Origin: Rhodeus uyekii
Lineage: Eukaryota; Chordata; Actinopteri; Cypriniformes; Acheilognathidae
Direction of reading: 5' to 3'
Length of the DNA stretch: 64,000 bases
NCBI GenBank assembly: GCA_037043235.1
Contig: JAWRVZ010000256.1
Span: 310,001 to 374,000 of the forward strand
Position numbers and translations under genes: made by a program. A model generated the notes under the pieces. The model made no database searches. It had not been told where the DNA came from and was given only the letters and a program-made list of their open reading frames with translations. Below are positions 49,201 through 54,095 of the stretch, piece by piece (the first letter of the stretch is position 1; each line of letters starts with the position of its first letter).

Positions 49201-49730
49201 ACACAAAACAGTCCAGTTGTGATTAAATAGGAGATTTTCCTAAAACACGTCATCCGTGTCTCTGGCACGGTTAAAACAACAGCCCATCGAGAGAAGCTTA
49301 CGTAACTGATTCAGACCCAAACTCACTGTACCATTACACCAACAATTCTTCATTCGACACAGAAACATAAAACTCCACGTCAAAGCATTAGTTGGAAGTT
49401 GCATGTTTATCATTAAAACACACAGGAATTCCATTCATTGCAACCATTCAGATAGTTCGCAACCCCAGACGCAGAGCGAAATGTACATGCACGTCTGCTC
49501 GTGACTCACGACCACCAATTTGACACGCCACAGTAATAAAAACAGCCAAACAGAAAGTCGTAAAGTATGCATACAAGTAAACTGTGTTCAAACTGTAAAC
49601 CAATAGCAGATCTTAGAGGGTCAGCAAATCATGGAACAAAAGCAGCTAACTCGTTACCGCTTGCTAGGAGCTAAACTAAGTGTAAATTAATATTGCATAT
49701 ATATATCATACCCCCGGCAATGGTCGCCAT
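13173..49730 (-). CDS. rbm33a: RNA-binding motif protein 33, complete, 19 coding exons
   Basis: Rbm33 is a nuclear RNA-binding protein. Human RBM33 promotes NXF1-dependent export of GC-rich transcripts and recruits the m6A demethylase ALKBH5. Coding exons on the - strand, in order (19 to 1 read left to right): 13173-13221, 13939-14027, 15567-15734, 19966-20130, 22826-23413, 24802-25089, 25491-25769, 27118-27455, 27625-27751, 31560-31621, 32126-32453, 35119-35414, 37675-37861, 37958-38080, 43090-43339, 46068-46141, 46418-46469, 48306-48387, 49712-49730. Phases agree at every junction; the total is 3564 nt, 1187 aa. The N-terminus is acidic (1-260), followed by an RG/GGR-rich segment (about 275-320), a long His/Gln/Pro/Gly-rich disordered region (about 360-1010) with a charged helix (836-880), and a C-terminal RRM (about 1115-1180). 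The gene is convergent with shha, as in human. The paralogue letter 'a' is inferred from the shha link. Confidence 0.95.
13222..13938 (-). other. rbm33a intron 18
   Basis: The 717-nt intron is GT-AG. Besides a palindromic repeat at about 13528-13688 nothing stands out. Confidence 0.85.
13528..13688. mobile_element. Palindromic MITE-like repeat
   Basis: It begins with the common fish motif CCAGTGGTGTCCAAACTCGG. Its right half repeats parts of the left in inverse orientation (GGAGCTAAACTCTGCAGAAC against ACTGTCCTACCAAGTTTAGT, inverted and diverged). No coding sequence was seen. Family name not assigned. Confidence 0.6.
13939..14027 (-). CDS. rbm33a: rbm33a exon 18 (second half of RRM)
   Basis: The 89-nt exon encodes MFTMLPEQRKAIAKFVNPEH and following residues through ...SFH. 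The segment AIAKFVNPEHAASF is the typical beta4-region of an RRM ('A-x-A-x-F'). The donor GTAAGC begins at 13938 and the acceptor AG is at 14028-14029. Confidence 0.94.
14028..15566 (-). other. rbm33a intron 17
   Basis: The 1539-nt AT-rich intron carries a good CTCF-type motif at 15441-15455. I see no transposon with clear ends. Confidence 0.8.
15441..15455 (+). promoter_or_regulatory. CTCF-type motif
   Basis: CCAGTAGGTGGTGCT matches the CTCF core CCASYAGRKGGCRSY at 14 of 15 positions. It lies in rbm33a intron 17, reading toward rbm33a's promoter on the + strand. Confidence 0.4.
15567..15734 (-). CDS. rbm33a: rbm33a exon 17 (RGR box and first half of RRM)
   Basis: The 168-nt exon is phase 0-0. 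It opens with an RG-rich box (LVVRGRGRSRGGGR), then the start of the RRM: STVCIEGLS is the beta1/RNP2-like strand and NKQLMNLLNSIGPVE is helix 1. RNP2 is atypical (no aromatic residue at the usual place). The donor is GTTAGG. Confidence 0.94.
17153..17964 (+). mobile_element. pogo/Tigger-type non-autonomous element, copy 1 (truncated right end)
   Basis: It is preceded by TA and begins CAGTGGAGTTCACTTATC. It is similar over most of its length to a second, complete copy at 39273-40240, but its right terminal repeat is missing where another repeat begins. It contains a 200+ bp internal segment (about 17640-17870) absent from copy 2. No transposase domain was recognised. Confidence 0.7.
17965..18110. 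repeat. Fragment of a dispersed TIR repeat
   Basis: The motif TCAATGTCACATGATCCTTC and the following AT-rich stretch match the interior of the element at 19229-19657. It adjoins the broken end of the pogo-type element. Confidence 0.6.
19229..19657. mobile_element. Non-autonomous TIR element (cyprinid dispersed repeat)
   Basis: The left end ACCATTCAAAAGTTTGGGGT and the inverted right end CACTACTTTTCAAATGTTTA are diverged terminal inverted repeats. The interior includes TCAATGTCACGTGATCTTTC. It is about 430 bp with no coding capacity. Related copies in the window are at 17965-18110, 26594-26911 and 33705-34013. Confidence 0.7.
19966..20130 (-). CDS. rbm33a: rbm33a exon 16
   Basis: The 165-nt exon is phase 0-0 and encodes AEAGPITGPPQQQQQPIGRP... 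to ...GMANQTNR, a Gln/Gly-rich linker just before the RGR box. Acceptor AG 20131-20132; donor GTATGA from 19965. The frame is fixed by its neighbours; a longer open frame on the same strand is a shadow. Confidence 0.92.
20690..20870 (+). mobile_element. LINE 3'-tail-like fragment
   Basis: The stretch AAGTAAGAATTTCATTGTGC, followed by a C-poor segment ending in CACTTGAATTTA, is the typical 3' end of teleost L2-type LINE copies. Only the tail is present. Assignment is from memory of the family. Confidence 0.45.
21590..21860. promoter_or_regulatory. Candidate conserved non-coding element in rbm33a intron 15
   Basis: This stretch has many short homeobox-type cores (AATTTAATTTG, GATTAATTGC), balanced composition and no low-complexity sequence or repeat ends. 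rbm33 lies in the SHH-EN2 synteny block, where bystander introns can hold distal enhancers. The call is inference only. Confidence 0.3.
22826..23413 (-). CDS. rbm33a: rbm33a exon 15 (largest exon: charged helix and disordered linker)
   Basis: The 588-nt, 196-residue exon is phase 0-0. It begins DPDEDEETRQYRQKIEEQKR and continues as a Lys/Arg/Glu-rich probable long helix of about 45 residues, then a Pro/Gln/Asn/Thr-rich disordered part, ending VRLVKRPGE. The acceptor AG is at 23414-23415 and the donor GTGAGT starts at 22825. Confidence 0.95.
23414..24801 (-). other. rbm33a intron 14
   Basis: The 1388-nt AT-rich intron has a CA microsatellite (24165-24184), an A-run near 24078 and a G-run (24245-24253). 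No gene was recognised. Confidence 0.85.
24802..25089 (-). CDS. rbm33a: rbm33a exon 14
   Basis: The 288-nt exon is phase 0-0. It encodes TPPSPLQQIPPQRNSNLREL... through a Gly/Pro/Arg/Gln-rich segment to ...AAQSSTTPE. Acceptor AG 25090-25091, donor GTAATA from 24801. It is disordered, low-complexity sequence. Confidence 0.94.
25349..25434 (+). mobile_element. Tigger-type MITE fragment (right end)
   Basis: It ends ACGAGGGATCACTG followed by TA, the standard terminus of a widespread Tigger/pogo MITE family. The preceding bases, CGCGGATTTTCACCTATTG, also fit. The left end is missing. Confidence 0.55.
25491..25769 (-). CDS. rbm33a: rbm33a exon 13 (His/Gln-rich)
   Basis: The 279-nt exon is phase 0-0 and encodes GLLQQPLHHDPSLSHQPLHQ... 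to ...RNIHGRPRM, very rich in His, Gln and Pro. Acceptor AG 25770-25771, donor GTAATC from 25490. The + strand is also open over this stretch, but this is a compositional artefact. Confidence 0.93.
25949..25963 (+). promoter_or_regulatory. CTCF-type motif (strong)
   Basis: CCCGCAGATGGCGCT matches CCASYAGRKGGCRSY at 14 of 15 positions, including the whole AGATGGCGCT core. It is on the + strand in rbm33a intron 12. Confidence 0.45.
26594..26911. repeat. Diverged copy of the 19229-19657 TIR repeat
   Basis: The ends (ACCATTAAAAAAATTTTC on the left and ACTTTTGAATTGTAGTG on the right) correspond to that family's terminal repeats. The interior is strongly diverged. Confidence 0.5.
27118..27455 (-). 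CDS. rbm33a: rbm33a exon 12 (Pro/Gly-rich)
   Basis: The 338-nt exon, phase 1 in and 0 out, encodes PRFSGQHMFDQPGPAPLMNN... through GPPGPPGPRAF to ...PQHMPFGMQ. It is an intrinsically disordered Pro/Gly/Gln segment. Acceptor AG 27456-27457, donor GTACGC from 27117. Confidence 0.94.
27456..27624 (-). other. rbm33a intron 11
   Basis: A short 169-nt GT-AG intron with nothing notable. Confidence 0.9.
27625..27751 (-). CDS. rbm33a: rbm33a exon 11
   Basis: The 127-nt exon, phase 0 in and 1 out, encodes APPDFQQHLQGNFGPPQRPL...HHQDQDHFFTG. Acceptor AG 27752-27753, donor GTAAGG from 27624. The split Glu codon joins exon 12. Confidence 0.92.
28647..28740. mobile_element. hAT-like terminal fragment
   Basis: CAGTGTGTTTCAACCTTTCC followed by CAAGGTACATTT and CACAAGGCACACCACCA is typical of one end of a vertebrate hAT-type element. 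The other end was not identified. Confidence 0.4.
28931..29004. other. Cluster of three GC-rich hairpins
   Basis: Perfect inverted repeats lie at 28931-28949 (GGGGGCC, loop 5), 28957-28973 (CCAGGGC, loop 3) and 28982-29004 (CCAGGGGG, loop 7). They form an island of very high GC inside an AT-rich intron, probably part of a dispersed repeat. Confidence 0.85.
29742..29795. repeat. Two-copy tandem repeat, period 28
   Basis: The unit ATTGGTCTGTTGGTCTGTCG begins at 29742 and again at 29770, with one base change in the following CCATGG/CCCTGG. GGTCTGTT is itself an internal near-repeat. Confidence 0.85.
29815..29870. repeat. GGCGCA dispersed repeat fragment
   Basis: Two nearby copies of TAAGGCGCA with the linking CCGGATTA are characteristic of a common teleost MITE. 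The other end was not found. Confidence 0.5.
30047..30478. repeat. Direct repeats flanking an inverted-repeat element
   Basis: A 45-bp block beginning AAGGAAG and ending GGGGAGTCAGATTT occurs at 30047-30092 and 30434-30478. Between them, a 20-bp perfect inverted repeat (CACACAGCAAACACCCAGAA at 30111-30130, its complement at 30397-30416) bounds a 266-bp interior without coding sequence. Confidence 0.8.
31560..31621 (-). CDS. rbm33a: rbm33a exon 10
   Basis: The 62-nt exon, phase 1 in and 0 out, encodes PSMPPVQSQPRPNIAPQRLS after the split Val codon. Acceptor AG 31622-31623, donor GTAAGT from 31559. It was found by phase and splice-site agreement with its neighbours. Confidence 0.88.
31622..32125 (-). 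other. rbm33a intron 9
   Basis: A 504-nt GT-AG intron with nothing notable. Confidence 0.88.
32126..32453 (-). CDS. rbm33a: rbm33a exon 9 (His/Gln/Pro-rich)
   Basis: The 328-nt exon, phase 0 in and 1 out, encodes QQLRMTPPLQHHHHQSRLPG... to ...FRGPSSSVQ. It contains His- and Gln-tracts (HPNQHHHQQQQHQQHHPK). The acceptor is a tandem AAAG|CAG|CAG, so use of 32453, 32450 or 32447 would add or drop Gln without changing frame. Donor GTACGG from 32125. Confidence 0.92.
32728..32903. mobile_element. hAT-type MITE with 8-bp target-site duplication
   Basis: The element starts CAGTGCTTCTCAATTATTTT and ends ATTTGAGAACCACTG. It is flanked by a perfect 8-bp duplication ACTTAAGC at 32720-32727 and 32904-32911. 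It is 176 bp and non-coding. The 8-bp duplication and CAGTG ends fit the hAT superfamily. Confidence 0.88.
33705..34013. repeat. Diverged copy of the 19229-19657 TIR repeat
   Basis: The segment TTGATGCTCAAGAAACATTT and the right end ACTAAACTTTTGCACAGTAG match that family. The left limit is approximate. Confidence 0.5.
34653..34688. repeat. Near-perfect 36-bp palindrome (CA/TG)
   Basis: TTAATGTA plus a CA run is followed by a TG run and TACATTAA. The arms differ only by one dinucleotide unit, so the sequence could extrude as a cruciform or form a long hairpin. Confidence 0.85.
35119..35414 (-). CDS. rbm33a: rbm33a exon 8 (RG/GGR-rich)
   Basis: The 296-nt exon is phase 1 in and 0 out. It starts with the conserved helix LSEEAKADLQEFEEKERQRK, then an RGG-type segment (GGRGRGG, GRGGIRGRGG, GGRGVCGRGD) expected to bind RNA and be arginine-methylated, ending MQMNLGMQ. 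Acceptor AG 35415-35416, donor GTAAGA from 35118. Confidence 0.95.
35711..37263 (-). mobile_element. Tc1/mariner-type transposon, full length, IR/DR termini
   Basis: The element is 1553 bp, flanked by TA on both sides. The first 25 bp (CAGGGAGTGCAGAATTATTA and on) are identical in inverse orientation at the right end. A second inverted pair, starting GTGCATAATTATTAGGCAAC, lies inside at 35901-35922 and 37062-37083. This gives two transposase-binding-like sites per end, as in IR/DR-type Tc1 elements. It carries a transposase gene in rbm33a sense orientation with one frameshift. TIR identity suggests a rather young insertion. Confidence 0.93.
36039..37045 (-). pseudogene. Tc1-type transposase, single frameshift
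   Basis: A cut-and-paste DDE transposase is encoded from ATG at 37045 to a stop at 36039. The span is 1007 nt, one short of 336 codons, so a 1-nt loss is the simplest reading. The upstream frame (36359-37045) carries a paired-like helix-turn-helix N-terminus (SKIVRYIAEGCSSLKIAKLL, HRTIKRFI) and the first catalytic Asp (LWTDE). The downstream frame (36039-36482, extended upstream without its own ATG) carries the second Asp (QDNAPSH) and the Glu of SPDLNPIENLW, about 34 residues later (DD34E). The shift lies near 36605-36620, soon after LWTDE. It is probably inactive as it stands. Antisense open frames here are shadows. Confidence 0.88.
37675..37861 (-). CDS. rbm33a: rbm33a exon 7
   Basis: The 187-nt exon, phase 0 in and 1 out, encodes VENENDPEAEPEQDADVKEE, an acidic run (SDEEEEDVEESRR), then LRFKTERKDD, VRLSDATSKRRNIPETL. 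The block LRFKTERK...VRLSD...RRNIPETL is highly characteristic of RBM33. Donor GTAAGG from 37674. Confidence 0.96.
37862..37957 (-). other. rbm33a intron 6
   Basis: The shortest intron (96 nt) is GT-AG. Confidence 0.9.
37958..38080 (-). CDS. rbm33a: rbm33a exon 6
   Basis: The 123-nt exon, phase 0-0, encodes VDEYPSEYSQEQTGQQEVVD... to ...SSQFTELEE, an acidic Glu/Gln-rich segment. Acceptor AG 38081-38082, donor GTAAAG from 37957. Confidence 0.93.
38990..39072 (+). repeat. Teleost dispersed repeat fragment (TATAGCGCTTT type)
   Basis: CATTTATATAGCGCTTTATC followed by TCAAAGTCGCTTTACATG and GGGGGAATCTCCTCA matches a very common fish interspersed repeat. The class (SINE or LINE tail) is not certain. 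Confidence 0.5.
39273..40240 (+). mobile_element. pogo/Tigger-type non-autonomous element, copy 2 (complete)
   Basis: The 968-bp element is flanked by TA. The left end is CAGTGCAGTTCACTTATCTC; the right end, read inversely, is CAGTTGAATACGGTTATCTC. These are 20-bp diverged TIRs of the Tigger type. It shares long stretches with copy 1 at 17153-17964. No complete transposase was found. Confidence 0.8.
43090..43339 (-). CDS. rbm33a: rbm33a exon 5
   Basis: The 250-nt exon, phase 2 in and 0 out, encodes GQGEALSLNATLSLGTSG..., then acidic sequence with repeated Tyr and Glu (GGEYEADEYRGVGEGLEY), ending LDLQIDEPLDDDFQ. SLNAT and the LD-x-x-I-x-EPLD motif recall human RBM33. Donor is GTAAGA from 43089 (last exon base A); acceptor AG 43340-43341. 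Confidence 0.93.
43762..43912 (-). mobile_element. tRNA-derived SINE, copy 1
   Basis: On the - strand an A-box-like TAGCTCAATCAG (43892-43903) is followed 33 nt later by a perfect B-box GGTTCGATCC (43849-43858), as in tRNA genes and tRNA-derived SINEs. The tail has the common fish segment TTTGGCAGACGCTTTTATC. The cloverleaf is not complete, so this is not a tRNA gene. Confidence 0.75.
44569..44707 (-). mobile_element. tRNA-derived SINE, copy 2
   Basis: It has the same structure and orientation as the copy at 43762-43912, with the same A and B boxes. About 12 bases are missing just after TTTTATCC. The shared flanking AGGAACACATTGA indicates the same subfamily. Confidence 0.75.
44719..44992. 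repeat. Duplicated segment, copy A
   Basis: The segment runs from GTTAATACAACTTATTTTTC to CTAAAAGTTTTTTGTA and is nearly identical to 45543-45839. Differences are a few substitutions and short indels. Confidence 0.9.
44993..45542. other. Spacer between duplicated segments, with hAT-like terminus
   Basis: It contains simple repeats, a poly-A tract and, just before copy B, ATACTCGCTCATCCCTAG, which resembles a hAT right terminus (inverse CTAGGGATGAGCGAGTAT). The matching left terminus was not found. Confidence 0.5.
45543..45839. repeat. Duplicated segment, copy B
   Basis: It repeats copy A (44719-44992) in the same orientation. It carries an extra stretch (TTTAATCCAAAACACTGTTA) near its start that looks like a local micro-duplication of the CAGTGTTACAAT motif. 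Confidence 0.9.
46068..46141 (-). CDS. rbm33a: rbm33a exon 4
   Basis: The 74-nt exon, phase 0 in and 2 out, encodes NPSELSDEELNDDLLQSDEE then DVNA. SDLSDEELNDDLLQSD is a hallmark of vertebrate RBM33. Acceptor AG 46142-46143, donor GTACTT from 46067. Confidence 0.95.
46142..46417 (-). other. rbm33a intron 3
   Basis: A 276-nt GT-AG intron with an A/T run near 46283 and no other feature. Confidence 0.9.
46418..46469 (-). CDS. rbm33a: rbm33a exon 3
   Basis: The 52-nt exon, phase 2 in and 0 out, encodes DLEEGDLLEEDWLSSKK after the split Ser. It matches the human DLLGEDLLSGKK region. Acceptor AG 46470-46471, donor GTAATG from 46417. Confidence 0.93.
46629..47158. mobile_element. Nested PIF/Harbinger-like element with TTA duplication
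   Basis: The 530-bp insert begins AGGTTGAGACACACCAAA and ends TTTGGTGCGTCCCTGGCT, with diverged TIRs. It is flanked by TTA at 46626-46628 and 47159-47161, as expected for 3-bp PIF/Harbinger targets. It contains a 16-G run (46658-46673). No transposase was seen. Confidence 0.6.
46658..46687. repeat. G16 homopolymer followed by a TA run
   Basis: Sixteen consecutive G are followed by an AT dinucleotide run. It reads as C16 in the rbm33a transcript and is likely unstable. Confidence 0.95.
48306..48387 (-). CDS. rbm33a: rbm33a exon 2
   Basis: The 82-nt exon, phase 1 in and 2 out, encodes DDFDEYDKPGAERSRRRRGD then DDDDLE. It matches the human N-terminal motif DDDFDQFDKPGAERSWRRR. Acceptor AG 48388-48389, donor GTAAGT from 48305. 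Confidence 0.95.
48388..49711 (-). other. rbm33a intron 1
   Basis: The 1324-nt intron has a short TA run near 48430 and no recognisable repeat with ends or other gene. Confidence 0.88.
49712..49730 (-). CDS. rbm33a: rbm33a exon 1, coding part (start codon)
   Basis: It encodes MATIAG plus the first base of Asp. ATG is at 49728-49730, in the context GTTATGGCG. The donor GTATGA begins at 49711. The 19-nt coding part is too short to find by length, but it joins exon 2 in phase to give ...IAGDDDFDEYDKPG as expected. Confidence 0.85.
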
Positions 49731-49930
49731 AACCCAAGACAGTGTGTTATCTTGGAGATTCTGGTATCTCTATAACGTCGATGAGTGCATTGAAACTGGT
49801 TTAAGTGCAGCGATTAAGGCCGTTAGCTTAGCGTGAGATCTCCTCAGTCTGAAAACATCCGCACAAGAATCATGGCGACCGGACCGAGCCGCGCTGCATC
49901 ATGGGTAGGAAACAGACCAGTCTGGCGTAT
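49731..49930 (-). promoter_or_regulatory. rbm33a: rbm33a 5' UTR and promoter region
   Basis: This is a locally CpG-richer stretch just upstream of the start codon, with CCGAGCCGCGCTGCATCATG on the + strand near 49887-49906. No TATA box was seen, which fits a housekeeping gene. The start site cannot be placed exactly. Confidence 0.6.
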
Positions 49931-50149
49931 TTGGTTTTAACTCGTATTCCAATGACAGGGAAGGATAAACATACTTTAATTTGGCGTAACAGAGCAATTA
50001 AACTGTAGCTATATAGGCGAACTGTTTTAATCAAATATGTATCTGCCTCAAGGCTTGGCTTATTGATTGATGGATGTTTATTGTTAGAGTGAAGATCTTA
50101 GTCTATTACAGGCACAGCAAACCTTGAGGTGGAAGATGATCACGTTAAA
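49931..50149. other. Upstream flank of rbm33a
   Basis: AT-rich sequence without recognisable features, between promoter and composite transposon. Confidence 0.6.
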
Positions 50150-50589
50150 CTTGGCACTCTCATTGACTGTACTTAAATTATTTTCACCAAACTTGGTGCT
50201 TATATAATGTGCTTAATCAAGTTAACTTAAATTGGTGCTAATTCTAAGTTATTTAAAACTTGCATATTTAAGTTGACATGACAATTAAACATATTAGAAA
50301 ATACTCAGAAATTACTATTATAAAGTTCTACACTTTTGACTGTAAGCCTTGTGCAAATATACCAAACCCAGAAAAAAACATTCTAAACAACATATTGAAT
50401 GTCTTTTTTGACCAACATTTCATATTAGTGAAATTACAGTACACACTATACTGTAATGGAATTGGGTTACAACCACACTGTACAGCGCTGTAAAAATGAT
50501 GCAATATCCCACATTAACTACAACAATTGTAGAACTTAATTTAAACACTATACCTTTTTTATTTTGAGAACTGTCAATGTGAGTATATA

Positions 50590-51308
50590 CAGGTGCTTGT
50601 CATACATCATCAAAAAGTTTATTTATTTCACAAATTCCATTCAAAAGGTGACACTTGTATATTATATTCATTCATTACACACAGAATGATATATTTCAAA
50701 TGTTTATTTCTTTTTAATTTTGATGATTATACCTGACAACTAAGGAAAATCCCAAACTCACCATCTCATAAAATGTTAAAATTGTGAAATGGTTCAATAT
50801 TGAAGACACCTGGTGCAACACACTAATCAGCTAATAAACTCAAAACACCTGTAAAGGCCTTTAAATGGTCTCTCAGTCTAGTTCTGTAGGCTACACAATC
50901 ATGGGGAAGACTGCTGACTTGACAGTTGTCCGAAAGACAACCATTGACATCTTGCACAAGGACGCCAAGACAGTAAAGGTTGCAAAAGAGGCTGACTGTT
51001 CATAGACCTCTGTGTCCAAGCACATTAATGGAGAGGCCAAGGGAACGAAAAGATGTGGTAGAAAAAAAGTGTACAAGTAATAGGAATAACCTACTCTGGG
51101 AAGGATTGTGAAACAAAAACCATTCAAAAATGTGCGGGAGATTCAAAAAGAGTAGACTGCAGCTGGAGTCAGTGCTTCAAGAACCGCTATGCACAGACGT
51201 ATGCAAGACATGGGTTTCAGCTGTCGCATTCCTTGTTTCAAGAAAATTAGAATATTACTTAAGGCAATCAACTTTTTCATGATATTTTAATTGTATGACC
51301 AGCACCTG
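50590..51308 (+). mobile_element. Internally deleted Tc1/mariner-type element nested in the left arm
   Basis: CAGGTGCTTGTCATACATCA at the left and, inversely, CAGGTGCTGGTCATACAATT at the right are its terminal repeats, flanked by TA on each side. At 719 bp it is about half of a usual Tc1 element. Remnants of a helix-turn-helix transposase N-terminus are on the + strand from ATG 50901 (MGKTADLTVVRKTTIDILHK, then TVKVAKEADCS before a stop). The catalytic domain is gone. Confidence 0.82.
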
Positions 51309-52308
51309 TAAATGTAACTAACTAAATTATTAAAGTAATTCAGGTCTAATGAGTATATGAGACCAGATAAAACGCATTGCTTGTGGGATAACCCAAAACT
51401 CAAAAATATAAGTTAGTTTAACTTGGTTTATGTATTTTGTAGTTAAATATGTTATGAACTCAAAATCATGATAAATTAAAATGGCTCACTCAGGTCTTCC
51501 TTTGTTGTGTTTGGCCATGCAAGGATTTCTGCATGGCAACAAGACAACTAATACTCTGATTTGTGGATATTTACATACTGCGGTCCTTTTAGACTTGTCT
51601 GTTGCTGCTGATACTTGTGGGAAGTTCAAATCAAGACAGGACTTTTCCATCTTGAAAAATCCTTCGGTAAACCTGCGATATAGCGTCGGTAATTACCTAC
51701 TAGCACCAGCAGGGTGTTTAAAGGGAATATTTAATGGTACCTTTCTATATTAAAATAATGCAGCCATAATTACAAATGTTTCCCGGTGAAAATTTGCTAA
51801 AGTAGCGATATTTTCATTGTATATTTCATCGAAATTTTTATTGTGATTGTATAGCTGACATTTTAAAAAATTAATTATTCTTTATTAATATTGAAAATTA
51901 TTCGTCAATAAACGTGCTCAGTATTGCGTTATTAAATTAGTTGAATATTAGTATCGCTATTAATCAATGATATTTTCATCATGATTTTGTTTCATATTTG
52001 ATTTGTCGAATGTAAACATATTTTAAAGTCTTAATCCTTTTTTTCTGTGCAAGAAAGAACATGGCAGCTATTGCTAAAACTAGCTAGTGATTTATTTTTA
52101 CAGGTCAAACTTTGCAAATTAACTTTTTAATATAGAAACATGGCCAACTTTTTGTGCACTTTTTGTCTTCAAATAAATAACTTTTATATTGCATCCTAAG
52201 TTGGGTTAGTGATTTGTTCTGAAAAATATGCATTGACAGTCAATCTTTGATGCATGATCACAATACTCTTTTTATAAATATAACAGATTAATGTCTGTTT
52301 CTTCACTA

Positions 52309-52437
52309 GGCATCTGATCATCAAAACTATCCTGAATGTGCCAGTGAGGATCTTGTTCGAGCTCTACAATACTCAATCCCCCAAATACTTGCATTTGACT
52401 CTATTGAGATAATACCTGAAGGCCATGTAGTAACTTA
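52309..52437 (+). pseudogene. Possible terminal coding exon inside the composite element
   Basis: A pyrimidine-rich tract and AG at 52309-52310 are followed by an open frame that reads DHQNYPECASEDLVRALQYS then IPQILAFDSIEIIPEGHVVT and a stop at 52435-52437. It looks like a real protein end rather than random sequence. I recognise no domain with confidence. Upstream exons are not identified; the open frame at 51481-51753 in the same element is a weak candidate. Confidence 0.35.
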
Positions 52438-52975
52438 GTTATTGTTACATTTATTTGGTCACTAACAATTGTCAAAATAAGAAAAGGTATAATTTAAATT
52501 AAGAGCGCCGAGTTCTACAATTGTTGTAGTTGATGTGGGATATTGCATTTTCTTTACAGCGCTGTGTGCTTGTGACCCAATTCCATGTGTACTGTAATTT
52601 CATTAATATGACATATTGGGCAATAAAGACAATCAACATATTATTGTATATTATCATAGCTATTCAGTATGTTGTTGTTTTTTCCAGTTTGGTATGTTTG
52701 TACAAGGCTTATAGTCAAAAATAAGAACTTTATAATTGTAATTTATAAATCATTTCTAATTTTAGTTTAATTTTCATATTGAGTTAACTTAAATATGTAA
52801 GTACACTTAAAATGAACACCAAGTTAAGTGAACTCAACAATTTAAGTACAGTCAATGTGAGTGGTTAGGTAAACTTGAATATACAAGTTTTGCGAGACTC
52901 CATTACTCAAATTGAGGAAATGAGTTTACTCAATCAGTTGAGTTCAGTGAACATACTGTATTAGGATTTTCAGTG

Positions 52976-54095
52976 TTCCTTTCCGTTCTCTCTTTCCTTT
53001 CTTTCATCTCTGACTTTAATTTCCTGACTGCACACTCATTTCTGTTTTCCAAAAATAGTAGCTCATACATGTCAACTATAAAATAAGCAGTAAATGCCAA
53101 TTTATTTTATGAATTTGAGTATACTGAAGGTTAAAGATCGGCTGAATCCGGCCCACTTTATTTAACAAATGCAGCTAAAGTGGTCCAGCAATATTTGAAC
53201 ACCTTACACAAAATCTATTCTTTACATTTTATTCCTTGTTAACTGTAATAACAGACAAAACAAGGATGGTCACAATAATGATTTTATTTTTTTCCTAAAG
53301 AATCACTTTTTGTTGTCAACCTTCGAAATTACTCAGACTAGAGTACATTTCTGAAATATTTACAAAAATGTTTCTACATATTTCTTTTTTAAGGCAAGTT
53401 ATTCATGTCAAATGAATTATTTAAATGTTGTCTATAATTGGAGGTTGGGAAGAATGAACATAAAAATCATATATTCTCACTGAGTGTTTTAAAGACATAA
53501 ATTACTGTTTCATAGTCTATCTAAACAGAAAGGTCAAGAAAAGAGTTACATTTGATCCTTTACTCATCTTATACTAAAAGTATCGGCTTACTGGAGCTAT
53601 AGTAAATATATTTGCTAGTGGCAAACAGTGTTTCAATGGTTTTAAATGTTCTTTCAGAATAAAGTGTAATAAACACAATGATCCTTTTATCAGTTCATCA
53701 GTTTGTATGTTGATGCTTCAGCTACCAATTGCTATGAATTGCTTAAAAACCAAACATCAAAGCAAAGCATTTTGTAATATTATGAAAAGATTGGGTCTTG
53801 CTATACTGTTCTTATGCACTATGCTTTTATGGTTTTAATTTCTCTTAAAATTCAATTCAGCAAACTGGATGCATATAATCAACACCATTTTATTCAAAAA
53901 AAATGTAATGCAGAACATTATTTAAAGCCATACGGTCGCGAGCAGATTGCCAAATGATTATGCCGTTTGCTTTTCACATGCGACTCCAGAGTTCATCATC
54001 ATCATCCATACCAGCAAAGTCTACATGATAAACCTGATTCATCCCCACCTCCCATCATATTTCTTTGACTGCTCTTTCTAAAGATTATTTTCTCT
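52976..54095. other. Intergenic sequence
   Basis: AT-rich, with no gene, no transposon ends and no clear element recognised. Confidence 0.6.

Larger units (their letters stand above)
50150..52975. mobile_element. Composite element with long inverted repeats
   Basis: Two arms of about 450 bp are inverted copies. Examples are TACAGCGCTGTAAA / its inverse near 50485 and 52555, GCAATATCCCACAT near 50502 and 52530, and TGACTGTACTTAAATT near 50165 and 52845. The right end reads, inversely, CACTGAAAATCCTAATACAG; the left end appears to have lost about 125 bp. The left arm is interrupted by a Tc1-type element (50590-51308); its removal restores the arm. The interior holds a possible coding exon. Superfamily not determined. 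Confidence 0.7.

Noticed and set aside
51481..51753. 90-residue open frame in the composite element as a gene
   Set aside because: No recognised domain; kept only as a weak candidate upstream exon of the frame at 52311-52437.
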